64,000 bases of DNA from an uncultured Bryobacteraceae bacterium (lineage in GTDB: Bacteria > Acidobacteriota > Terriglobia > Bryobacterales > Bryobacteraceae). Below, piece by piece: positions 1 to 10,064 of the stretch (the first letter of the stretch is position 1; each line of letters begins with the position of its first letter). The notes under the pieces are model-generated. The model saw only the letters and a list, made by a program, of their open reading frames with translations, was not told where the DNA came from and made no database searches. A program made the translations under genes and the position numbers. The DNA lies in the NCBI GenBank assembly GCA_937924525.1, contig CALDSU010000005.1, positions 620,001-684,000 on the forward strand. The letters run 5' to 3'.

Positions 1-2119
<2,119 letters not shown>

Positions 2120-2127
2120 GGCTTAGT

Positions 2128-2574
2128 TCACTCGGGTTTGGCGGTGCACTGCGGGCGGGCGCCGTCGGGGAGCGGCGGCGCTTCCACGCCGGCCCGCGGC
2201 AGCGTGCCGTCCAGTTCCTGCCGCCAGTGCGCGACGTCGCCCGCCGGGCCGTAACAGTAGAGCATCCGCGCCGGCGTGTCGCCCACGTTGGTAAGCTGGT
2301 GAAACACCCCGGGCGGGATGAATACGGCTTGTCCGGCATGGAGAATCCGGCGCTCCTCGCCCAGGCACATCTCCGCGGTCCCCTCGAGCAGGAAGTAAAT
2401 TTCCTCCTGCTCCTGGTTGTGCCACGGCACCTGTCCGCCGTTGGGCTCCAGCGTGACGTTGCCGATGCAGAAGTGGTGGGCTTGAATCGGCGAAGCGCCG
2501 CCCACCAGGTGCTGAGTCCGGCGGCGGGCGGGATAGGTCCGGCCGGGAATTTCCGCTAGGTCCGCGATGATCAT
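2128..2574 (-). CDS. Cupin domain protein
   Basis: A 148-residue single-domain cupin. Motif 1 is present around residues 47-66 (HNQEQEE: first His and Glu kept, second His replaced by Gln), and motif 2 is GQAVFIPPGVFHQL at about 81-94. Three of the four usual metal ligands therefore remain, so it could be a metal-binding sugar isomerase/epimerase-like cupin or a binding protein. The ATG at 2574 gives the normal length; longer readings upstream run antisense through the divergent VOC gene and are not credible. It is followed after 8 bases by the Gfo/Idh/MocA gene, implying a joint role, probably in sugar or sugar-acid conversion. Confidence 0.85.
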   Translation of the reverse strand: MIIADLAEIPGRTYPARRRTQHLVGGASPIQAHHFCIGNVTLEPNGGQVPWHNQEQEEIYFLLEGTAEMCLGEERRILHAGQAVFIPPGVFHQLTNVGDTPARMLYCYGPAGDVAHWRQELDGTLPRAGVEAPPLPDGARPQCTAKPE

Positions 2575-2685
2575 GGTTCCGGTTTCCAAACTTTGAGTAT
2601 GCCCCAGAGCGGGGCTGCCGCGCCGGGAGTGGCGGGCGTTTCCCACGCCCCGGCGGAAACGTTTACGATGGAAGGGCACCAGCCT

Positions 2686-3093
2686 ATGAGCGCATTCACG
2701 GGCGTTACGCCCATCCTCAACGTCAAGAACCTGAACGCGGCCACGGACTACTACGTCAACCGGCTCGGCTTTCGAAAGAAATGGGAGTGGGGAGAGGCGG
2801 CCACGTTCGGGGCGGTCGAACGCGGCGCCGCCGTTCTTTTCCTCTGCCAGGGAGCGCAGGGACCGCCCGGCGTCTGGCTGACCGTGTGGGTGGACGACGT
2901 CGACGCGCTGCACCAGGAGTACCTTGCCAGCGGCGCGATCATCCGCGAAGCGCCCATGAACTTCCCCTGGGAAAACCGCGAAATGCTGGTGCAGGACCTG
3001 GACGGCCACTATCTGCGCATGACCGGCCCGGCCACGGGTCCACCGGATGAAGGGTGCTACCGGACCGCGCGCTCGGGTCCCGCCGGCTCGTGA
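2686..3093 (+). CDS. VOC (glyoxalase/bleomycin-resistance) family protein
   Basis: A 135-residue single VOC domain beginning MSAFTGVTPILNVKNL, with the beta-alpha-beta signature AATDYYVNRLGF and the typical ending VQDLDGHYLRM (the late Asp/His region of VOC proteins). Members include glyoxalases, extradiol dioxygenases and antibiotic-binding proteins, and the substrate cannot be read from sequence. The ATG at 2686 is preferred because GAAGGG lies 9 bases upstream; an in-frame ATG at 2668 would add six residues. The gene is divergent from the cupin operon and convergent with the PLP-protein gene. Confidence 0.8.
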   Translation: MSAFTGVTPILNVKNLNAATDYYVNRLGFRKKWEWGEAATFGAVERGAAVLFLCQGAQGPPGVWLTVWVDDVDALHQEYLASGAIIREAPMNFPWENREMLVQDLDGHYLRMTGPATGPPDEGCYRTARSGPAGS

Positions 3094-3203
3094 GCGCGGC
3101 GGTCAGGCGGGCTGATCGCGCACCACGGTCTGGTTTTTGCTGAAGCTCCCCAGCCGCGGAAGCCCGCTCGTCCGCGACGTCCGCGACCATAGGCGGCGCG
3201 CCT

Positions 3204-4430
3204 TCACCCGCGCCGCCGCGCTTCGGCGAAGATTTCGCGCATACGCCGGGCGGCATGCTTTTCGTCGCCGGCGTCGTTCATGAACACCGTGAAGGTCAGG
3301 CCGCGGCCTTGCGGGCGCAGCACGGCAATGCGGGGGTCGCCGTCCAACAATTGTTTTTCGCACTCGGCGGCGGTCAAGCCCAACGCGCTTTCATCCCACT
3401 CTGCCACCACCCGGTGCACGCGCCGTGCGCGGTCGTGCGGCGCGAAGGAAATCCGCAGCCCGGGGATCTTCCGCAGCTCGGCGGCCAGGTAGGCGGCCTG
3501 CGCCTGGCAGACGCGGTCGAGCGCGGCGAAGTCGAGTTTGGCGTAACGCTCGGCGGCCAGCCAGCACTCCACGATCTCTTCGCGGCCCACCTTCATGGGA
3601 CGGCCGAGCGAATCGGCGGACGGACTGGAATTCAGCCGCGCCGCGCGAATCAGCGCGCGGGGTCCGGCCAGGATGCCCGCAGACTGCGGGCCACGCATGT
3701 GTTTCCCGCCGCTCGAGCAGATCAGGTCCACGCCCATCGCCGCCAGCTTGCGCAGGTTATCCCAAGGCGGCAGCATGTTGGCGGCGTCCACCATCACCGG
3801 GACGCCGGCCCGCTTGGTGAGCGGCAGCATGTCTTCCAGAGGCAGCGGCTCCATCACGTCATGATCGCCGCTCTGCGCGCCCAGAAAATACACCATCGCG
3901 GTTTGCTCGCCGAGCGCCTGGACGAACTGCTCACGGGTTTCCGGCTCGACGATCCGGACGCCGGTATTGCGCACCGCGTGGTCGTAGCCGTTGCGGTGCG
4001 CCTTCATGATGATCACTTCCGTCTTCATCCCCGTGAGGTCGGGCAACCGGCGGATCTTGGCCGGATCCTCGCCGGTGAGGCAGGCGCACGTGCCCAGCGT
4101 GATCGCGCCCGCCGCGCCGGACGTGACGAAGGCGTCTTCGCTCCCGATCAGTGCGGCCAGGCGCTGGCCGATCGCGTCCTGCAACTCGGCAAGAGAAACG
4201 TAGTGGCGGGTGATCTCGGCGGCTTGAGCTTGTAAGTCCGGCCATGGCTTGGAGGCGCCCAGCGTGGTGTGGGTGCCGCGGAAGTTGAGAATCGGGCGGA
4301 TGCCGAGTTCTTTCAGAACGCTGGCGGGCGCGGGCCGCGCCGCCTCGGCGGATCGCGACAGGGGCAGCAGGCTCAGCCACGACCCCAAACTGAAACCCCG
4401 GAGCATGCCCCGGCGGGTGGGGGAGTTCAC
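3204..4430 (-). CDS. Exported SelA-like PLP-dependent protein
   Basis: A 408-residue protein of the SelA/DgaE-like fold-type I PLP family. Visible elements are TSGAAGAITLG (about 103-113, phosphate loop), MVDAANMLP (about 213-221, PLP-binding Asp), and SSGGKHMRGPQ (about 239-249, with Lys243 as likely Schiff-base residue). The N-terminus (TRRGMLRG, hydrophobic stretch, SRSAEAA) is a Tat-type signal, odd for a cofactor enzyme of this class but consistent with folding before export. The start is GTG at 4430 with AAGGAG about 7 bases upstream, within the end of the preceding gene. It is the last gene of a tight three-gene operon with two PIG-L-like genes (3-base gap). The substrate is unknown; relatives act on amino-acid or sugar-acid carbons. 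Confidence 0.82.
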   Translation of the reverse strand: MNSPTRRGMLRGFSLGSWLSLLPLSRSAEAARPAPASVLKELGIRPILNFRGTHTTLGASKPWPDLQAQAAEITRHYVSLAELQDAIGQRLAALIGSEDAFVTSGAAGAITLGTCACLTGEDPAKIRRLPDLTGMKTEVIIMKAHRNGYDHAVRNTGVRIVEPETREQFVQALGEQTAMVYFLGAQSGDHDVMEPLPLEDMLPLTKRAGVPVMVDAANMLPPWDNLRKLAAMGVDLICSSGGKHMRGPQSAGILAGPRALIRAARLNSSPSADSLGRPMKVGREEIVECWLAAERYAKLDFAALDRVCQAQAAYLAAELRKIPGLRISFAPHDRARRVHRVVAEWDESALGLTAAECEKQLLDGDPRIAVLRPQGRGLTFTVFMNDAGDEKHAARRMREIFAEARRRG

Positions 4431-4433
4431 AGT

Positions 4434-5330
4434 CTACTCCTTGGCCCGAGGACGCGCGCGCTCCCGGATGTGCTCCGGGACGCCGCGCCGCGGCAGCAGG
4501 TGGTTGAATTCTTCGGCCAACTTCAGGCCGTGAGGGCGGCCGGTGGTCTCGGCGAGTTCCTCCAGGTACGCCCGGACCAGCGCGGCGGCCGACTGCGGCG
4601 TCACCTCCGCCAGCAGCGGACTCTCCCGCCCCGCCCGCGCCAGGCGCTGCTGCGTCTCCCGCGCGTAGCGGAGGTTGGACGTCGCCAGCGCCTGCGCCGC
4701 GCGCACCTTTGGTTCGAATCCGGCGGTGATGTCCACCCGCTTCATCGATGCCTGGCCCTGGCCGCCCTCGCGCGGCCGGTAGGGACGGTAAGGCGCAAAA
4801 AAGTAATACTCGCGCGCCGCGTACCCGCCCATCCCCATGTAGGTGAACTCCTGCAGGAACAGGCTGCCGCCGCCATAGGGCGCTTCCTCGGCCATATGGC
4901 CGACGTACCAGACATCGCGGTCGTCGCCAAAGTGCACGTACCAATCGGGGAAGAACACAGTTTCCGGCTTGTAGAACCGGAAGGCGGCCATCACGTGATT
5001 GCGCAACTCGCTCGAAGACACGTGGCCCAGTTCGCCGCTCTTGTGGCCCAGGTTCAACACCTCTTTCACGCCCAGCAACCGGGCTGCGGCTTCGCCCTCG
5101 GCGTTGTTGGCCAGCCGCGTCTCGGCGGGTCCCAGGTCCGCCGAGTCCTTCTCTTCGTTGCCGATTTGCAGCACGTAGACCGGCCGGCCCGCCGCAATCA
5201 TGCCCGCCAGCGTCCCGCCCGCGCCGTAAATGTACTCCCGCGCGCCCGGCGTGACCACCAGCACCGGCCCCTGCCCGGTTTGCGCGCACGCCAGCGCGGC
5301 GGGCACGAGGGCAAACAGCAAACGGGTCAT
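4434..5330 (-). CDS. Exported PIG-L/LmbE-like protein with degraded metal motif (paralogue A)
   Basis: A 298-residue protein with a Sec signal peptide (MTRLLFALVPAALACAQ). The PIG-L/LmbE fold is recognisable from VVTP...GAGGTLAGMI near the N-terminus and the region YVHFGDDRDVWYVGHM. These families are zinc N-deacetylases with an HPDDE motif; here the aligned residues (about 28-32) read GARE followed by Tyr, so the metal-binding His and catalytic Asp are missing. The protein may be a non-catalytic or differently metallated family member. It overlaps the upstream paralogue by 4 bases (ATGA) and leads into the PLP gene after 3 bases, so the three are translated as one unit. Confidence 0.8.
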   Translation of the reverse strand: MTRLLFALVPAALACAQTGQGPVLVVTPGAREYIYGAGGTLAGMIAAGRPVYVLQIGNEEKDSADLGPAETRLANNAEGEAAARLLGVKEVLNLGHKSGELGHVSSSELRNHVMAAFRFYKPETVFFPDWYVHFGDDRDVWYVGHMAEEAPYGGGSLFLQEFTYMGMGGYAAREYYFFAPYRPYRPREGGQGQASMKRVDITAGFEPKVRAAQALATSNLRYARETQQRLARAGRESPLLAEVTPQSAAALVRAYLEELAETTGRPHGLKLAEEFNHLLPRRGVPEHIRERARPRAKE

Positions 5331-6217
5331 GGCCGTTTCACCGCCCGCTCCAGCGCATACGGCGGCACGGGATCCGCCGCTTCACCGACGTGGTTGAACT
5401 CTTCGCCGAAACGGAAGCCATGCTTGCGCCCGATGGTTTCCGCCAGTTGCGTGTAGAACGCCCGCGCCAGTTGCGCGATGTGGAGATCTTCTTGAAGGCC
5501 CTGCCAGCCGGCGATGCGCGGCCGCACCGTGGCGGCGTAGTACCGGTTCCGCGACTTGAGCAGTTCCACGGCCACCAGTTTCTGCTCCAGCGTGGCGCCG
5601 ATGTCCACCGCGGCGAAGCTGGCCCGCCCGTCGCCGCCTTCCCCCGGGCGATACGGGCGGTTTACCGCATAGTAGAAGACCTCCGGCGCGCCGTAAGGAG
5701 GCAGCCCGTACCGCTCCAGGTCGTTCGCGAACATGGCCCCGCCGCTGTAGCCCCAGGCGTCCTCCGCCATCTTGCCCACCCAGTGGAGATCGCGGTCGTC
5801 CTGGTAGTGCACGTAGGGGTCCGGAATGAAGAGAATGCGCGGCCGGATGTAGCGGATCAGGCCGAACAACTGGTGGCGCATCTCCGTCGAGGAGGTGTAG
5901 CCCAGTTCGCCGCTCTTGTGGTCGAAGAAAACCAGATCCGAGATGCCCAGCGCCTTGGCCGCGTCCTTGGTCTCCGCCCGATTGGCCAGCCGGGCTCGCG
6001 CGTGGGCGGAACCCAGGCTGACTTTGTCCTCGTTGCCGAACTGCGCAACGAAAACGCGGTAGCCCTCGCGCGTGTATTTGGCCAGCGTCCCGCCGCACGC
6101 CGCCACGTAGTCGCCGCCCGAGGCGGTCACCACGAGAATATGCCGGTCGCCGGTCAAAGGGGTCACCGCCGGGGAGATGCCCGCGGCGATCCCCAGCGCG
6201 AGCCACGCCAAACGCAT
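5327..6217 (-). CDS. Exported PIG-L/LmbE-like protein with degraded metal motif (paralogue B)
   Basis: A 296-residue Sec-exported protein (MRLAWLALGIAAGISPA) and a clear paralogue of the next gene: both share FGNEDK/IGNEEK, HKSGELGxxSS, YVHxxDDRDxxxVG and NRPYRPGEGG/YRPYRPREGG blocks. The HPDDE position (about 33-37) reads SGGD then Tyr, so one Asp of the motif survives but the His ligand and first Asp do not. It is the first gene of the three-gene operon; the ATG at 6217 follows a 236-base spacer with repeats. The family normally removes acetyl groups from GlcNAc derivatives; with these residues lost, deacetylation is doubtful. Confidence 0.8.
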   Translation of the reverse strand: MRLAWLALGIAAGISPAVTPLTGDRHILVVTASGGDYVAACGGTLAKYTREGYRVFVAQFGNEDKVSLGSAHARARLANRAETKDAAKALGISDLVFFDHKSGELGYTSSTEMRHQLFGLIRYIRPRILFIPDPYVHYQDDRDLHWVGKMAEDAWGYSGGAMFANDLERYGLPPYGAPEVFYYAVNRPYRPGEGGDGRASFAAVDIGATLEQKLVAVELLKSRNRYYAATVRPRIAGWQGLQEDLHIAQLARAFYTQLAETIGRKHGFRFGEEFNHVGEAADPVPPYALERAVKRP

Positions 6218-6270
6218 GGCAGCTATGTAACCACAGCGCGCAGGCTTGCGGCAACCGACGGCGGCGCCGC

Positions 6271-6371
6271 CGCGGAGGCTCGCGAAAGGGGGCGTCGGTT
6301 CGAGTTAGGGACATGCGAACCAACCGCTTCTTTGGGCCGCGGAGGCTCGCGAAAGGGGGCGTCGGTTCGAG
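6271..6371. repeat. Two 34-base direct repeats, 67-base period
   Basis: Bases 6271-6304 and 6338-6371 are identical over 34 positions (start CGCGGAGGCTCGCG, end GTCGGTTCGAG). They lie in the spacer between the polysaccharide operon and the PIG-L operon. They contain GTCGGTT, whose complement AACCGAC occurs at 6254-6260 and 6395-6401, so each copy can join a hairpin. No coding sequence is credible here. Confidence 0.85.
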
Positions 6372-6401
6372 CCTCGGCCGGCGGCAGGCCGAGCAACCGA
6401 C
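6361..6401. other. Interrupted 14-bp hairpin in intergenic spacer
   Basis: GTCGGTT (6361-6367) pairs with AACCGAC (6395-6401), and inside it CTCGGCC (6373-6379) pairs with GGCCGAG (6387-6393) around a 7-base loop, with an unpaired 5-base bulge on one side. There is no U-tract on either strand. It stands 52 bases past the stop of the minus-strand glycosyltransferase operon, so it may stabilise or end that transcript, or be a REP-type palindrome. Confidence 0.6.
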
Positions 6402-6453
6402 ACCGGCCGGTTCCCGTGTCTGTCGTATGTGAGTTTCTCCGGGAGGATCGGCG

Positions 6454-6852
6454 CTAGCGGAGGCTCGTTAACCAGACCGGCGTGTAGTGAATCCATCGGA
6501 AGTAGGCGGTCATACCGTGGAGGAGCAGCAGGGGAAAGACGAGCGTCAGCAGCGACGCCAGGCGGTCCCGCCAGCCTCCTTCCTGAAGCGCAATTGCGAC
6601 AGCGGCCACCACCAGATAGGCCACTACCACCCCATGGTCGGCGGCAGCGATCACCAGTAACGGGAGAGAGATTCCTGTCTGGAGCCGCGCCCGCGCCGAC
6701 CGGTCTTGGAACAGCAGCCAGAGGGAAACTGACGCGAATCCTGCCGCCAGCAACGATGCGAGTACCCGGGCTCCGGCCGCCGACAAGACCAATGTGCCCA
6801 CCAGCAACCCCGTGTTGGCGGACTCAAGCCGCCGGGCGGTGCGATTGGACAT
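6454..6852 (-). CDS. Small multi-pass membrane protein of unknown function
   Basis: A 132-residue protein that is almost entirely hydrophobic, with about three to four predicted membrane segments (LLVGTLVLSAAGARVLASLLA; FASVSLWLLF; PLLVIAAADHGVVVAYLVVAAVAIAL; LLTLVFPLLLLHGM). No family is recognised. It overlaps the 3' end of the GT2 gene by 29 bases, so the two are translationally coupled. Position suggests an inner-membrane accessory subunit of the polysaccharide synthase, comparable in role (not in sequence) to small partners of PgaC or NfrB. That role is inferred from context only. Confidence 0.65.
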   Translation of the reverse strand: MSNRTARRLESANTGLLVGTLVLSAAGARVLASLLAAGFASVSLWLLFQDRSARARLQTGISLPLLVIAAADHGVVVAYLVVAAVAIALQEGGWRDRLASLLTLVFPLLLLHGMTAYFRWIHYTPVWLTSLR

Positions 6853-8749
6853 GGGGAGGGTCCTCCGTGCGGATGGGTTCCATCTGTGACAGGCCGTGGG
6901 CTGTTTTCTCCCAGTAATGGGGTTTCCAGATCAACTGCCAGAGGGCCTTCCACGCGGCCACCGACATCAGGAAATAATAGGCAGGGAGTTGGACGGCCCA
7001 CAAAACCAAGGTGGGGCGCCGCCGCTGCCAGCCGGCCAGAATGTGGAAGTAGATGAGCAGGCCATTCGCGACAGGCAGCAGGAATAGGGAGGCGTCTAAC
7101 AGAGGGCCTGGAAACAGCGGGTCAAGAGCGTTGGTTCGCGTCCATAGCCAATACAGATAAATCGCCGCCAGCGGCGGAAAAACGAGGGGAGCGAGGAAGG
7201 AACCGCCGACGAAAGCCTGAAACCCGAGAAATCCTTTCCAACCAAGGCGGCGGAACGTCTGCCAGGGTCGCCTCATATAAACAAGCCAAGTCTGGATGTA
7301 GCCCTTGATCCAGCGGCTGCGCTGATTGATCCAGTTGCGAAGACGACAGTTGGCTTCCTCAAAGGTGGTGGAGTCGAGCACGCCCACCTTCCACCCGCCC
7401 ATGGTGAACCGCAGCCCCAGGTCAGCATCCTCGGTGACGTTGAACGGATCCCACCCGCCGAGGGTCCGGACGACCTCGATCCGGAAATGATTCGACGTTC
7501 CACCGAGCGGAATCGGAATGCCGAGCGACTCCAGCCCCGGCAGATACCAGTCGAACCACAGTGAGTACTCGAGCGTGAAAAGCCGGGTGAGCCAATTCTC
7601 GTTCCAGTTGAAATAGTTCAGCCGGGCCTGAAGGCAGACGACCTCCGCGGGCGCCTTGCGGAAAGCCGCGACGGCCTTTTTCAATTGGTCCGGCTCGGGA
7701 ATATCCTCGGCGTCGTAGATGGTGATGAACTGCCCGCGGGCGAACGGCAAGGCGTAGTTGAGCGCCTTGGGTTTGGTCCGTGGTTCCGAAGGCGGGGTGA
7801 CGATCAACTCGACGTTGGCTTCCAGCCCGGCCAGCTTGCAGGCATCAATGGTCTCCCAATCGTCGCCCTCAAGGACCAACTTGATGTCGAGTTTCGACCG
7901 GGGGTAATCGAGCGAGCGGAGCGCTCTGGCCAACGTTGGCACGACCGCGGCGTCGCGGTAAAGCGGAACCAGGATCGTATAGGCGGGCAGGGTGCGAGGA
8001 TCGAGAGCCGCGACTTCCTCGCCGGTCGTGCGGACTTGGAACAGCGTGCTGCTGCCGCGCCACACGAGCAGCGCTCGAAGCAGGAAGCTGCTGGTCAGGG
8101 CGGCAATCAGCAGTGCGTGCAGCAAGACGAGCGCGGCTAGCCCCCACCAGGCCACTGCGGCTAGGAGCCCAAGCAGGAGAATTGCGGCGGTGAATTTCTG
8201 TCTCCGGGTGAGCACCTGCCGCGCCGAGAGCGCCGGGTCGCGTTGCTCGCGCCCGAACACCGCCTCGTTGGCCAGCACGGAGTGCGCCATGCGCTGCACC
8301 TGCCAGAGGATGTCGAGCCGCGAGGTGATCACGAAGCCCGTCTCCGGCCCGTATTCGTCGCGGAGTTCAGCGAATGTCCTCTCGCCAGCTTCCGCAACAG
8401 CGATCTGCACGGCGCCATCCCTCCTGCGCCAGGGTACATACTGACGCTGCGCATAGTCTTTGGCGCGGCGGGCATCGAACAGTTCCGGATCCGGAGGCCG
8501 CTCGATCAGGTTGACGAACGGCAGCCCGTAATGCTTGGCGAGCTGCGCGTAAAAATCCAGTGGCCGGATCCAACCCTCCCCCATGAGGACCTGCCCCAGC
8601 GCCATTCCGCTGGATCTTTGCAACTCCAGCGCCTTCTCCAGCTGCGCCGCGTCCAGCAGTCCAGAAGCCACCAGCATTTCGCCGATCCGCGGCCGCGCCG
8701 CTGCTCCCATCCCCGCTGATGCTCTGATTTGTGTCAGAACGTCTTCCAT
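6824..8749 (-). CDS. MshEN-domain family 2 glycosyltransferase (polysaccharide synthase)
   Basis: About 641 residues. The N-terminal ~85 residues form an MshEN domain (RIGEML...SGLLDAAQLEKALELQ, then ALGQVLMGEGWI), the c-di-GMP-binding module first known from type II secretion/MSHA ATPases. Next comes a membrane hairpin (~185-235) and a processive GT2 domain with EGDD (~295), DAED (~347), TEDADLG (~440) and QRSRWIKG (~477), the full catalytic set, followed by C-terminal membrane helices. The expected activity is polymerising and translocating a glycan from nucleotide sugars at the inner membrane, switched by c-di-GMP. An upstream ATG at 8764 exists, but the ATG at 8749 has the better ribosome site (GGGTGG). 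It overlaps the upstream barrel gene by 16 bases. E. coli NfrB also combines GT2 with MshEN. Confidence 0.9.
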   Translation of the reverse strand: MEDVLTQIRASAGMGAAARPRIGEMLVASGLLDAAQLEKALELQRSSGMALGQVLMGEGWIRPLDFYAQLAKHYGLPFVNLIERPPDPELFDARRAKDYAQRQYVPWRRRDGAVQIAVAEAGERTFAELRDEYGPETGFVITSRLDILWQVQRMAHSVLANEAVFGREQRDPALSARQVLTRRQKFTAAILLLGLLAAVAWWGLAALVLLHALLIAALTSSFLLRALLVWRGSSTLFQVRTTGEEVAALDPRTLPAYTILVPLYRDAAVVPTLARALRSLDYPRSKLDIKLVLEGDDWETIDACKLAGLEANVELIVTPPSEPRTKPKALNYALPFARGQFITIYDAEDIPEPDQLKKAVAAFRKAPAEVVCLQARLNYFNWNENWLTRLFTLEYSLWFDWYLPGLESLGIPIPLGGTSNHFRIEVVRTLGGWDPFNVTEDADLGLRFTMGGWKVGVLDSTTFEEANCRLRNWINQRSRWIKGYIQTWLVYMRRPWQTFRRLGWKGFLGFQAFVGGSFLAPLVFPPLAAIYLYWLWTRTNALDPLFPGPLLDASLFLLPVANGLLIYFHILAGWQRRRPTLVLWAVQLPAYYFLMSVAAWKALWQLIWKPHYWEKTAHGLSQMEPIRTEDPPHVQSHRPAA

Positions 8750-9573
8750 AGGGTGACCACCCATTGCCGGCCGCAGCCCACGTTGCGCCCGGCGACGTCC
8801 CAGCCATATCCGGCCTGAAGCCGTAGCTGAGGCCCGAGCCGCAAAACAGCGGAAGGCTGCATCCTCAGCAGGTGGAACCAGGGCTCAACTTGCGGATTCA
8901 CGCCGGCAGGCAACTCTGGAAACCGCCCTGCGCTGCGGATGGCGAACACTTGGCCCATGAGGGTGAGCCGCGGACTCACGTGCAGCCCGCTAGCCGTCTC
9001 CCCCCGCCACTGGTCCGCCGGACGCCCCCAGCGAATGCGATAGCCGCCCTGCCCGGAAAAGAAAGCCCACCTTCGCCCTACCGGAAAACTCCGCCCGGCC
9101 TGCAGCAGTGTCTCCAGATCTGCCTGGCCATTCCCGGGCCGCGGCTCGGCACGCGCCGAGTAGGTCGGCGCCTTGCCCAGCACCTGCAAAGAAACCTGCC
9201 AGCCCCCCTCGGGATTCCGTAAAACCCTTCGAAAGCCCGCCAGCAGGTCGCCCGGCGTGGTGGCCGAAGCCTGATAGGAGCGGTCCTCATAACGCAAGCT
9301 CGCCACGCTGAAGGAAAGAATCCCTGTCCACCGCTCGGTCAGCCCCGCTTCCAGCCATACGCTCGGGGTCCAGCCCCCGAACTTTCCATCTGACCCCAGC
9401 GGCCCTCGGACGCCGCGGAGGGAAAATCGATCCGTAGCGGTATAGCGGTGGAGCCCGGCGATCACGATCCCGTGGCCCTTCTGCTGCACCCAGGCGCTGG
9501 CGAGCGCGCGCGGCTGCCCTGCGGAATACACCGCACAGACAGCAATCCAAACAGCCCAAGGCGAATACCGCAT
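8734..9573 (-). CDS. Predicted outer-membrane beta-barrel protein
   Basis: A 279-residue exported protein (signal MRYSPWAVWIAVCAVYSAGQPRALA) with no further hydrophobic helix, many alternating aromatic strands and a C-terminal WVVTLWKTF ending in Phe, the usual outer-membrane insertion signal. Glycine- and aromatic-rich segments (WLEAGLTERWTGILSFSVASL, LRLQAGYGWDV) fit roughly ten to twelve strands. No family is recognised. As first gene of the operon with the MshEN-GT2 synthase it could be the glycan exit pore, but it lacks the TPR region of PgaA or NfrA, so a sensor or porin role is possible. Confidence 0.72.
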   Translation of the reverse strand: MRYSPWAVWIAVCAVYSAGQPRALASAWVQQKGHGIVIAGLHRYTATDRFSLRGVRGPLGSDGKFGGWTPSVWLEAGLTERWTGILSFSVASLRYEDRSYQASATTPGDLLAGFRRVLRNPEGGWQVSLQVLGKAPTYSARAEPRPGNGQADLETLLQAGRSFPVGRRWAFFSGQGGYRIRWGRPADQWRGETASGLHVSPRLTLMGQVFAIRSAGRFPELPAGVNPQVEPWFHLLRMQPSAVLRLGPQLRLQAGYGWDVAGRNVGCGRQWVVTLWKTF

Positions 9574-10064
9574 TCCAAATCTCGCAGAAAGCGCCGCCGA
9601 TATGCTGAGCCTTTCACAGGGTCAGCCTGGCAGTCCGCTCCGGCGCAGGTTCCCGCCGGGGAATCCGGCGTGAGGCACCCCCCCGTTCCGGGTCCGCTGA
9701 GCCTACCCTCTTATCGGCACATCTCCGTCCGCGATTTAGCGCAACTCGTTCGTGACCGCCCTGCCACTGCTCTCAATCACCTGATTTCTTCTGACCGGCG
9801 CCCGGTTGGCCCGGGGGCGAGTTCCCCGCCTTGTGCTTGAGTCACCCAAAGTTTTACGAATCCCTCGACGCTAGTAGCGCACGAAGGGAAGGCGAAGCTA
9901 GCCGCCGGGTGAGGATTCAAGGCCGCCAGGGGAGTTCGGATGCTCCTGTACCCGCGCCTTGCGGCGCTCGACGAAAACGTCGCCAGCGCGTCAAAACGCT
10001 GCTGGCTTTCGCCGAGCGGAGCCCGTTGTGGCGCGGATGGCCGCGGGCGGCAAAGCTCCGCCGG
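9574..10064. other. 491-base spacer without a convincing gene
   Basis: This lies between the VOC gene (ending leftward at 10065) and the start of the polysaccharide operon (9573), so the promoter of that operon must be here. I see no convincing coding frame, no strong sigma-70 or sigma-54 element and no c-di-GMP (GEMM) riboswitch core on either strand. Short open frames here have no ribosome site and no recognisable protein features. Confidence 0.6.

Noticed and set aside
6295-6372. GGTTCGAG motifs resembling tRNA T-arms
   Set aside because: They lie within a duplicated repeat and no D-arm, anticodon arm or acceptor pairing can be built around them.
9574-9860. Possible c-di-GMP (GEMM) riboswitch before the MshEN-GT2 operon
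   Set aside because: Neither strand shows the conserved GEMM core or its tetraloop-receptor pairing; only the protein-level MshEN domain supports c-di-GMP control.
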